From Luidia sarsii (Eukaryota; Echinodermata; Asteroidea; Paxillosida; Luidiidae): 64,000 nt of DNA. The notes beneath the pieces were generated by a model, which was given only the letters and a program-made list of their open reading frames with translations, was not told where the DNA came from and searched no databases. The position numbers and the translations under genes are program-made. Shown here piece after piece: positions 11,666-23,600 of the stretch. Location: contig OX465111.1 of the NCBI GenBank assembly GCA_949987565.1, positions 1,908,494 through 1,972,493 of the forward strand. The letters run 5' to 3'. Position 1 is the first letter of the stretch. Every line of letters starts with the position of its first letter.

Positions 11666-14600
11666 GTTGGTATCACATGTAGTCCCATACTAACCCACTC
11701 CCTTCCTAACCAACTGCCTACTCACTCCCATCCTAACCCACTCCCATCTTAACCCACTCCCATCCTAACCCACTCCCATCCTAACCCACTGCCTACCCAC
11801 TCCCATCTTAACCCACTCCCATCCTAACCCACTCCCACCCTAATCCACTCCCACCCTTACCCACTCCCATCTTTATTAACCTATAGTGTATGCTTCCATC
11901 CTACATGTATCCCACTCCTATCCTAGCCCACCCACTCCCACCCTAACCCACTGACTCCCATCCTAACCTACTCCCATCCTAACCCTCTCCTACATGTATC
12001 TTAATTAACCCACTCCCATCCTACCCACTCCCATTCTAGCCCACTCCCATCCTAGCCCACTCCTATCCCAGCCCTCTCATCCTGACCCACTCCCATCCTA
12101 ATTAACCCACTCCCATCCTCACTTACTCCCACCCTACATGTAACCCACTCCCACCCTAACCCACTCCTACATGTATCCTAATTAACCCACTCCCACCCTA
12201 ACCCACTCCCGTCCTAGCCCACTCCTATCCTAGCCCACTCCCATCCTGACCCACTCCCATCCTAATTAACCCACTCCAATCCTAACCTACTCCCATCCTA
12301 ACCCACTCCCATCCTAGCCCACTCCTATCCTAGCCCACCCACTCCCATCCTAACCCACTTCTGTCCTGACCCACTCCCATCCTAACCCACTCCCATCCTG
12401 ACCCACTCCCATCCTAACCCACTCCTATCCTAGCCCACCCACTCCCATCCTAACCCACTTCTGTCCTGACCCACTCCCATCCTGACCCACTCCCATCCTA
12501 ACCTACTCCCATCCTAACCCACTCCCATCCTAGCCCACTCCTATCCTAGCCCACCCACTCCCATCCTAACCCACTTCTGTCCTGACCCACTCCCATCCTA
12601 ACCCACTCCCATCCTAACCCACTCCCATCCTGACCCACTCCTATCCTAACCCACTCCTATCTTAGCCCACCCACTCCCATCCTAACCCACTTCTGTCCTG
12701 ACCCACTCCCATCCTGACCCACTCCCATCCTTACCCACTCCCATCCTGACCCACTCCCATCCTAACCCACTCCCATCCTGACCCACTGACCCATCTTGAC
12801 CTACTTTCATCCTAATCCAATCCCATCCTTCGCACTGTAGGCCTGAACTGTCTTCAATCTGTAACCACATACATGTGTGCTCTGTGATTTTCCAGCAGAG
12901 GGCACGAACCCTACCAGTACTCCATCACCAGGAGGTCAGTCAGCATTGTTACTGGCAGTGGCAGTACACGCCTACAGATTGTGAGTTTCTTTCATCCTGG
13001 TTACCATTGCACCAAACACAATACATTTCGGCCAACATCATAGCATCCCCTAGTCCCACATTCTACACTTAATATCCGTTTATACAGGACCCAAATCTGA
13101 TTTATAGGTGCCTAGTTAGGCCTTTACCGAGAACCCTTACAGGTGACACATCAATTGTTCGTATACGTTGCTGAATGGTCAGAATCCCATTGCTTTATTG
13201 TAAGCCTATCACACAGGTACTGTAGATAAGATAAGGTTTGCATGGTGGAAGTACATTAGTACATGTATACATGAACATGTAATGTACAATGTACAGTTGT
13301 GTGTACATGTACCAAGTAGAAGGTGTGCGGTGATAAAATGTACATCATCTCTCGTGAGATGGAGTGTAGCTCTGAAAAGAACTGGTAACTCAACGTTTCG
13401 GGCAGAGACATTGAGTTGCCAGCTCTTTTCAGAGCCACACTTCATCCCACAAGAGATCAGGAAATAGGCAAGGCATTTTGAACTTGTGCATTTTTTTTTT
13501 TAGCCAGTGGGGTTAGCACAAAATTGTACTGTACAGGGGAAGAAAAGTACATGTACACCAGAAAGTTGGAGCCTGATACACTTCCTACTTTTGTTATGCT
13601 GAAGCAAACTATGTACTGTCACTCTCTGAGGATCCATACCCCTTTGGCCTAATGTAACCCTTGTACTCCTCTCCCTTAGCCCCTCTCTCAACCCCCAGGT
13701 CACAATCTCTTGACACGCCCCCATTTATTATAAGACCAATGTTTCTATACTCATACGCGTACATTTGACAGCGTGCAACTGCCCATGTACTCAGTGGCGG
13801 ATGCTTTCTAACCCCCATCAGCTCCCTAACTATTAGGCCTGGTTTATTTATGGACCTGTTCCCATCGCAGTGTGACTCACTCCTTTCCATGGTAGCAGAT
13901 TAAGGGACTCGCTGGAAAAGTTCTTCTGCCAAAATTGTAGTCAAGTTGACAAGCCTGGGCAGCTTTGTTGCTCCTTCCCCTAACTTCCCTACACTCGCCA
14001 AACCCACCTACCCTCCCCAAACCCACCTACGCTCCCCCAAACCCACCTACGCTCCCCAATCCACACTATGAACCTGTACTGTACACAATGTACCAACTCT
14101 CCTACACTCCCAAACCCCCTCCCCAACCCCCTCCTATACACCCCAAACCAACATATGCTCCCCAACCCACCCTATGCACCCAACCCCACTACACCCCCGA
14201 TCTCTCCCAACCTCCCCCCACACTCCTCAAACCCACATATGTACATGTATGTACTGTATGCTCCCCAACCAACCCAATGGACCCATAATCCCACTAAACT
14301 CCCCCAAACCTCCCTACGCTCCCCCAACCCCCTCTAAAAAAAGAAGGAAAAAAAACAGAAAAAAAAGGACACAAATATTGAAATTGCAACTGTCATGGAC
14401 GTATAATACGTGACATCATTTAGATGGTTTCCGGCCAAGTGTAGGTGGATTGATTGCAAATGTGATGAGATCTGCAAAAATTAGTCACATCGGGATGAAA
14501 ATCAGGGATTCACTCCACAAAACCTCCTTTTTATTTCAAGTTTGAGATTAAAAATCAAGTTACCAATCAGCAAATATGGAAGTATGGACACTAACAAAGC

Positions 14601-17600
14601 AATACAAACCAAGATCAGAAATGATTATCGTTGTGTCTTTTCCACAGCCACAACTTTCATTTTTGCAGTGCTTCACATATAGCAGGCAACATCGGCCCAA
14701 TGACCACAGTCTGTACTACATCACAGCCATGCCAAGACCTGTAGCACTAACACTTTTCTTCGTAAAGTCTAGACAAACCTTTGATACAGGAAATTGCAAA
14801 TTTGTCTTCCAAGAAGTTTCCGTTCCTGTCTGTTGCTTACATGTACATGTACATGTACAGTATGCCTTTCTGCAATGGATGGGCTTTTTGTTTTTGTTTC
14901 AATTTCTGTCACAACATTGAGTACATGTAGATCACACACGACAGGATTTTTTGAAATTTCTAGCAGATTTCAGTCCATTCCTATTCTCAGTCCAATCTGT
15001 TTGCAGTATCCCAAATGAAAGAGAGAAAGTCTACTCAAGTACTGGTACCCTCTCAGACAAAAACTAGCAAAAACTAAACCCGCAAAATGCTAAACTAAAT
15101 CATTTTTTTTTTGGGGGGGGAGGGTATAACAATTTTGAAAAAATGTTAAACAAAAAAAGGAAAAACTAACTGGGAACTTTTGAACAAATTGAAAAATGGC
15201 AAAGAAAATTTTGACAGGACCAGGACTTGAACCCGAGACCTCTGGTTCAATGTACATGTACATGTACTGCACTGTATCAGTGCTCTTCCATCTGAGCTCT
15301 CCTGCCCATAGATAGCGGCCTTCTCAAATAGTTAGCCAGTCTTTGCCGGGGTGGGGGTGCCATTAACCATTAACTGCTGTACATGCATGTACAGTATATC
15401 TCCAGGGATTATGCCAGTGCTTTCTTTCAGATGCAAACAACAGTAAATAAGAATATGACATTGATGAATGATGTGTTTTGTTGGTTGTCCTCTGCAGTTC
15501 CAATGGCACGTACATCAAGCATGGCAAGCTGGGTGCGGCTATCCTGGGCAACCACACAGCAAATGACGTAAGTTAGACCAAGAATCTTACCAACTGGCTG
15601 GTCCCTCCTCTGTACCAAGTCCCCGCTGCCCTATTCACAAAGCCAAGCAAAGCCTTTAATCACCAAGGAAAAGTCCTATGATATCTATGAACAAGCACAG
15701 CAACTGCTCTCATACAGATTCAAATTGACCGCATGACCTTGACCAGCTCAGTGGTCAAGTAGTTAAAGGGAGGGTACATTGCTGAGTGCCTGATACATAC
15801 CGGTAGCTGCCAACCATTCCTATTTTGGAGGAATCATTCCTCTTTTTGGGGGTAAAAATGTATCTATTTTTACAAGATTCCAATTTTTGGCTCGGAAATA
15901 CACATTTATTCCTATGTACATGTAGTTTGCGCTGTGATTCCTCTTTGTCTTTGATTTCTTTTAAGATAGGTTGGTAGCCTTGCCAATATCTGGACATTCC
16001 AAATTTGAGAATTGACTTACTCATTGGGAAGTTTGTAATGGTATTGGACATTCCGTGAATTTTTACCACTCAAGAATCTGCTGTTTTTGTTGATTTTCCT
16101 CCAATGACCGCTCTGTGGAATTTTGCAATATATTTTTGTTTTTTGTTTTTTGGTTCGCACAGTATAAGCTGCTCCTGTACATCAGCAAACAGCAGCAGGT
16201 GACACATGCGAGGATCACGCCACATTTCATCTTCACGGTGAGTTCTCTCGGCGGAATTTGTGAACCCTTTCACTCTCGGGCCTCCGAATTCCAAGCGTTG
16301 GTGGTGTTACTACAGTACGTGCAGGGGTCCTCTGAATGTACATGTAGCCACTCTTTCTGTCAGCCTGCCTAATAGCAATCATTCAGCTTCCTGACATAAC
16401 TGGCCCCTTTTTCAAATGGAAGATTCAATGAGGGTTTGACCTACTCGTCTAAATTAGCACTGTGTGCTCAGTGCTTTTTTTTTCAGCAGGCAAGTGGGTC
16501 AAATACAGAGCACACAGTACTAATTAGATTGAATTGTGCAAACCCTATTGAAGTACATTCTCCTCGACCATGTTGATGCAATCTTATATCTATGGGTGGA
16601 TAATCCCTTGACTAAGGCCGTACAGATGTCCGCATTGTGCCGGGTCGTGCCGTATTGTTCCTCCTCATTTTTGAGTTGGGCTCTGAAAAGTAGCTCGGTG
16701 TGTGGTTCTCATCCTGCTGTTTGCCCTCTGACCCCAGACACAAGCCAACAATTATGCCACCTTCTACGATGAGCAGCGTCAGAACTGGTCCATCATGTTT
16801 GAGACGGAGCAGAATAGCATCGACTTTGCCAAGCAGGTGAGCAACCCGTACCATCTCTGAAATGCTTGACGGTCGAATCCCCTTAGGTGCAAGATGCGTT
16901 GTGCAACCATTGGTACAGTAGCTTCTGTCACCATTATGATAGCATTTGACCGTGTGAACTCTTTTAGATTGGTCTACGGTAGTTCAAGGTTTACAAAGAC
17001 AATGTATCACCATTAAAAATGCGTGCTGTACAACCACTGGTAGCTTCTCTTACCTCTAAGAGTTACCTCTGTTACCTCTAACCATAGCTTTACCAAATAA
17101 GATGACGATTGCTTGTGTGAATGCATATTCAGATTGGTCTAGTTACTTCAAGTTGTACATAGACCATGCATTACCAATAAGAATACATGTACATCATGTA
17201 CGTGCTGTACACACATTGATAGCTTCTGTTACATGTTACATGTACAGTACCTCTGTTACCTCCAACTGTATTTTACCAAATAAGACGGCGATTGCTTCTG
17301 TGAATCTGTGGTCAGGTTGGTCTGTCCAAGCTGAATGCCGGTGGTGGGAACACCAAGGGAGTGATCCAGCAAGACCTGACCCTGGGCACAGGGGAGCCCG
17401 TGGGGGAGGGGGACTCGGTGGAGGTCAAGTACACTGGCTGGCTCTTCCAGAACCGGGACATTGGCACGGTAAGCACAATGCCCTCTTCTTCTTTTTTAAA
17501 AGGGCCCATGTCTTAATCTCTAGCTTAGTGTCGTTGAAGGTATCCTTGCCATGGGGCGCTGACAGTGCATTGTTCTACTCCTGCAGGTGTTTGACAGCAA

Positions 17601-20600
17601 TGCCAGCGTGGACAAGGCCTTCCGCTTCAAGATTGGCCGGGGGAAAGTCATCAAGGTACGTCCAGTGCACGCAGCGTTGCTTTTGCCGCTGTAGAGTTTG
17701 AACGGAAGCTTCTGGTTTCAAGAAAACCTGGTCACAAGTGTTGTGGCAAGCAGGACAGTGCAGGACATTTTTTTTTAGAATGTCTTAAAAACACCGGGGC
17801 AAAACTAATGGTAAAAGATGAGGGGTGAGTTGGTCCATGAATCACATGATAATGCACCAACAAAAACACTCTGAACTAAATGTAAAAAATGCGACACATA
17901 ATCCCGAGATGATCAGAGGCTTCGTCTCCTCCGTCTGAGAAAACCTGAAAATCCAGCTGATGGTTTGTTGCCGAATTTGTTGGCTTGATAAGTACATTGT
18001 ACAGAGTATTCACAAAGAAACTTGGGCCAAACGCTTGTTTCTAGATGCCTACGACATTTTAGCTGATAAGAGAAATATGACTGAAGCCTAAGCCCGAGCT
18101 TAAGCCTTCATTATTTCGTAAACGGTCATAGAAGTTCTCCTTTTCTTCCTTCTAATTCCTCCTGTGCAGGGCTGGGAGGAAGGCGTCATCTCCATGAAGA
18201 AAGGTGGGCGCCGGTTTCTGCTCATACCTCCATCACTGGCCTATGGCAAGAAGGGTCTGGGCTCCCGAATACCAGCCAACTCCACGCTCATCTTCGATGT
18301 GGAAGTCAAAAAGGTACACCGGCACACGGGCCATGCACACATGACTATCACTAGAGCACGGGTACCAATTACAGTGTGCAACACTAGCCCTTAATGTGCA
18401 CAGGGTCTTGCAGTGGAACAGATTCAAAGTGGAAGGTTTGCGGTGACACCATGTAGCACTTCTCTTTCAAGAAGGAGTGTGGCTCTGAATCAAGCCTGCT
18501 CTTTTCAGAGCCACATCCCTTTGTGAAAGAAAAGTGCTACACGGCGTCACCGCAAATCTTCCACTTAGTATTTTTCTCCATTGAAACCTTCTAGTCTTAT
18601 ATAAAGGATTCAAACTCGATGTCTTACACGCACACAAATGTTGAAGTGAAAAATGTTGATGAAACTACAAACACTCTCACAAAGTGAGTCTATGGCCATA
18701 CATGTATGTCTCCTATAAAAACTGGTAAATCGGTACATCTATTGCTGCATAAGTTTGGAAATCTAGTAAGCATGAAAAGCCTCCCTTTTGTTAACAGGAT
18801 TTCACACCACACTGCGATGTGCTGTCAATTGCCTCTGGCTTGTATTCTACTATTCTTTGCTTAGCATGAAACAAAAGTGAAGTTTGTGTTGGCAAGCTGA
18901 TCCTATGAATCGTGACTTTTTGTGCTTGAGCAAAATGTTTGTGCTTAAAAGGATGTGTGAATTTTGCCTCCTTTTCGCATTTCAGCTACGTGTACAACTC
19001 TGCTCCACAATTCTGTCAGCTCTTTATCCCTGACATCCTTTTCTTTCTTATTTGGGCGGTGTGTTTTTTAGATCAAGGTAGCCAAGGATGAGACCAGCTC
19101 CGTGTCGTCAGATGCCGTGGAGGCAGGCTCCCTGGGAGCCATGGACCCCACCCGAGCCGCTTCGCCCAGAGTAGACGGCGCAAGGTAAAAAACTAAATAA
19201 CAAAAAAAACCATGAGTGCACTTTTTGCTTTCTTATTTTTTTTTTCCCAACAAATTGCTGAAATTTAGCTGGGAACAAATCGATAAAATGGCTAAGAAAA
19301 CTTTTGACTAGACTGGGATTCGAATTCTAGAACCAAGGTTGTTTGCATCTGAATGAAAGATCTATCTTAACCATGATACCGGTTCATTGAATGCTTCTCG
19401 GGTTTGGTGAAATCGATCCTAGGACGGTTCTTGACATATAGGACGAGTTACCCTTCGTAAGACGTGTCTTAGCGTTTCGTGAAATCAGCAACAGGTCTTA
19501 GGGGCTGGACATTTTTATCCTGGCTGGACGCTCACTCAGAGGCAGAAATGGTCTTGTTGGTTTTTTTCTCCTTGATCCCCTCTCCCCCTTTGTCCTTACT
19601 CCCGGCGTTGTTTGCAACATAGCAGTGAAGAGGAGGAGGATGAGGAAGAGATCGAGATTGTGAGAGCCCCGCTGCCACCAAAACCAACTCCGAGTAAAGC
19701 GTCGCACCCGAGCCAGAAAACGTGACTTGAGTTTTTTTGTTTTCGTTTTTTTCTCTTCCTCAAAGGGGAGGCTGACAAATTTATTTCCAGAACTTTGTTG
19801 CCCGATAGATTCTTTAGGCACTTTACGAATCCACGGATCAGGCTCTGGCTTCATCTGTCAAAACCCGAAAATACAAGTTGTGGTCTGCCTTCCGAATTTG
19901 AAGCACGGAGTATTCCCCAAGAAACTGATGCCAAACGCTTGTTTCTAGGTGCCTGTGGCATTAAAATGGTTCAGAGAAAGGTGAACCAAAGCTCAAGCTG
20001 GAGCCTAAGCCTTCATTTTGTTGATATACAAAAATGTTGCAAACTGCTTACTGACTAAAATTACCAAAATGCAAATCTTAAAATTTAGTGGGCCTGACGT
20101 TTCGATCCTAGCAGGTCCTTTCTCAAAGGCAGAGGCCTCTGCCTTTGAGAAAGGTCCTGCTAGGATCGAAATGTCAGGCCCACTAAATTTTAAGACCTTC
20201 ATTCTGTTAACGGCTCGTGTTACCTGCAGTGCTGGCCTGGTCATCATCAGCAAATCAGTAGCCTATCCGTCTTTTTGAAATTGTGAGCCGACAGTCGAGT
20301 AATCTCTGTCCATAGTTGTTCCGGGCATTAGGGCGGTGGAATTTGTCAGCCTCTCCTTGTCAGCTCACATTTTCCCCTCAGCAGTCTTCATCTCCTGTCT
20401 GTGCCAGCCACTATTGCCTCTCCTCGGCAACACTAATCAGACTAATCTCCTCCATATCATTCTCATGTGTAGAAATCTTTGGGAGTCGTTGTCACTCATG
20501 TGAATTGTACGTGTGAGAGTGCAAAGTGTTGAGGCATTTTCTGTTTCCGTACAATACAATGACTCCCTATTCAATGACCATCCATCCAACAACCTTCCAT

Positions 20601-23600
20601 ATAATGACCTCCCATGCCATGACCTCCCATCTAATGACCTCCCATCAAATGTCCTCCCTTATAATGACCTCCCATTGAATGACCTTTCATCTAATGACCT
20701 CCCATCAAATGTCCTCCCTTATAATGACCTCACATTGAATGACCTTTCATCTAATGACCTCCCATCAAATGTCCTCCCTTATAATGACCTCACATTGAAT
20801 GACCTTTCATCTAATGACCTCCCATCAATTGTCCTCCTATACAATGACCTCCCATTGAATGACCTTTCATCTAATGACCTCCCATCAAATGTCCTCCCTT
20901 ATAATGACCTCCCATTGAATGACCTTTCATCTAATGACCTCCCATCAAATGTCCTCCCATACAACGACCTCCTCTTGAATGACCTTTCATCTAATGACCT
21001 CCCATCAAATGTCATCCCATGCAATGACCTCCCATTGAATGACCTTTCATCTAATGACCTCCCATCAAATGTCCTCCCATACAATGACCTCCCATTGAAT
21101 GACCTTTCATCTAATGACCTCCCATCAATTATCCTCCCAATGATAATGATAATCTGCCACTAAAAGTCCTGATTCCTTTATCCAAAGACGAAGCCATTAA
21201 CCATGTACATGTGTGTACATCAAACCCTTTCCATTCTCAGTGTAATGCTATCAGTGTGATGGCTTTTAACACCAATCCTGAAGTGCAGCGCTGCTCTCCT
21301 TGCCTCAGTGCAAACCTTGTGGCTTCACAAACCTTAAACTTACATGTACCGGGGGTATGTTCAATCGCAGGACGATAAGCAATACACAGAAACCATACAG
21401 CCTATCACAACTTACAATAGGGTACCATTTGTAAGTTAAGTTACGATGCATCATAAGGCTTTCTGAAATCAACCAGTAAACTCCTTAACATCCAATGTGA
21501 TCTTCAAAACACCGCTTGAACTGTCTGCTATCTCCACATCAGAATTTAAAAGTTGTGCTTTGGCATATTTCCAAGTTTTGTGTCCTTTTGGTCTCAAGCC
21601 TATTCAGTCTCATGGAAACCTATCGAGTGATTGGTCTTCATCATCACTCCTGCAGTGTATCACAGCTCCATTCACTGAACATGTACTTCTGCATAGTGTC
21701 ACTGTAAACCTATTACTTCTTCTGCTATTCTCACCATGAAAACCTTCAAATCTCATTTGATAAAGCCAATGATATGAAGCCAATGTCAATGGTTAAAGTC
21801 ACGGTCAATGTTTGAAATTGCCCAAAATTGTTGTTTAAAGTGATATACAAAAATGTTGCAAACTGCTTACTGACTAAAATTACCAAAATGTAAATCTTAA
21901 AAATTTAGTGGGCCTGACGTTTCGATCCTAGCAGGACCTTTCTCAAAGGCAGAGTTGTTGTTTGTTATTTTGTAAATGAATTGTCCAAAGGCTCAGCAGC
22001 AGTAGACCGCCAACCATGCACTTGAAAAGGATCTCAGAGTACTGCACTAACCGGTCCATTTTTCCCCCCGTTCCTCCCTGTATCTAGCAGTAGGAATGAG
22101 CCGGCCACTCTCAGACCACCACCCCCTGCCATCAGCGTCACCGAGCCTCCAAAACCCGCCCGCAAATTGTGAATATCTCACCGTTCTTCTTTCATGTTAG
22201 CGTTTCTCACCATTGGACAGATTGCAGTCACCAAAGGCGCTTGCTACTGAAATGAATAAATGCCCTCCCTGCTCAAAATCTCGGACAATTTTGAGACCCT
22301 GAAGTCAATTGCTGATGAAATACATGTTTTTTTATGCGGGATTATCACGGAGCATACTTTCTGATCAGATTGGGTTCAAAATGCAACATGGGATTCATCA
22401 AATCGATTGAATTATGATGTTTTTGTTTTTCCTCTGTGAAAAACATAAATGTATGCCTTCCTAATGTGAAAAACATCTGGCCATGTGGTGACAAGTTAAC
22501 GACCTCTGTTATGTGAAAGGTCACCGAACTTACTGGTCACACCATGGAAGGTCCATTAAGGAGGATGATACGTAGGTGCTTTGTGATGTCCACACATGGT
22601 TTGTCCCAGTTTTCTTACAAGAATGAGGCCTGCTGGACATTGTCTTAAGGCGTCCTGGGACTCCTTCATGCCCCACTTATTCTTGGACAGCCGCTCCAAG
22701 AGAGTGCTAGAAGGTGTGGTACATGTAGGCGTAGAATCACCAGGCAAGTGTCTGGATGATACCAATGAACTGATATCTGCTATGCTGGACAGGCTAGTGT
22801 GGAAGTCTATTCATGGAGCTTTGGTTAGATGTTTCTCAAATCAGTCTTGTTGTACTACTATTAACACATGAATTCTTTCCTGTCTGTAGCAGCAGGGAGG
22901 AGACAAGTAAGCAGCGGTCTGCCTCCAATGCCAGCCTGACCAAAGCTCCCAAGCCCGCCCGAAAACTGTGATTACCTGATCCTTTACTCCCCTTTCTCCA
23001 TGCTTTTCTGCACATTTAATTCGGCACAGTCACCGTCATTGTTTCCACAGCGATAATCTCATTGATTTCATAGCGACAGTCATTTATGGAGTCTACCATG
23101 AGAGGATATATTTTTTGTTTTTTCATCCTCGGCCTACTAGGAAGCCATCATCTGTTTAGTGTGCAGAATGTGTCATGAGGGGGACAGAATGTTTAGTGCA
23201 CAGAATTTTCTGTGTGCAGAATGTTTCATATACTGTAAGTTTGCAGAATCTTCATTGCTCAGAATGAGTCTTTTAAGTGCATAGAATATTCAGTGTAAAG
23301 AATGTACCCTACTGTAAGTTTGCAGAAAGTCAAGCGTACAGAATGTGCCATAAGTGTGCAGAATCTGAGCGCAGAAGAGCACAGAATGCCAGTTACAGAA
23401 TGTGCTATTTACTGCAGAGAATGTGTTATGTTCAAAGTGCGCAGAGTTGTCCCACAGAGTAGAATTTGGCTAACCATCAGTAACTCCATGCGCGCTTCAA
23501 CTTGCCATTGCTTTTCACTCCTGAAGCCCACATGGACCCCCACACTGTAAAACTACCGGTATCCGGAGGGAATCTAACATTGATGAACTTTGATTGTGTC

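Larger units (their letters stand above)
12981..15497. other. Intron with foldback element and C-rich repeat
   Basis: Contains a foldback element at 13351-13456 and a diffuse 'ccccaaacccaccta' pyrimidine/A minisatellite at 13970-14335. It also has A-rich and T/G homopolymer tracts near 14335-14370 and 15100-15120, and a minus-strand SINE at about 15170-15400. No additional exon is seen. Confidence 0.7.
19726..22087. other. Intron with palindrome, 60-bp minisatellite and dispersed repeats
   Basis: Contains a dispersed element at 19790-20030, a 118-bp palindrome at 20076-20193, a minisatellite at 20560-21150, the 9230-type repeat at 21360-21475 and a copy of the 'gggcctgacgtttcgatcc' repeat at 21840-21960. 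No FKBP15 core exon is expected here. Confidence 0.7.

Noticed and set aside
11690..12835. Interstitial telomere repeat
   Set aside because: Units are CCTAACCCACTCCCAT, not CCCTAA hexamers; the resemblance is limited to part of the unit.
20513..21163. 216-codon repeat protein ([20 protein letters not shown])
   Set aside because: A 60-bp minisatellite keeps any stop-free frame open. The opposite strand is also open, no splice or start context fits, and FKBP15 needs no exon here.
22160..22971. Peroxisomal targeting signal at the -KPARKL end of exons B and C
   Set aside because: The final tripeptide RKL lacks the small residue (Ser/Ala/Cys) expected at position -3 of a PTS1 signal. Noted only as a shared C-terminus.
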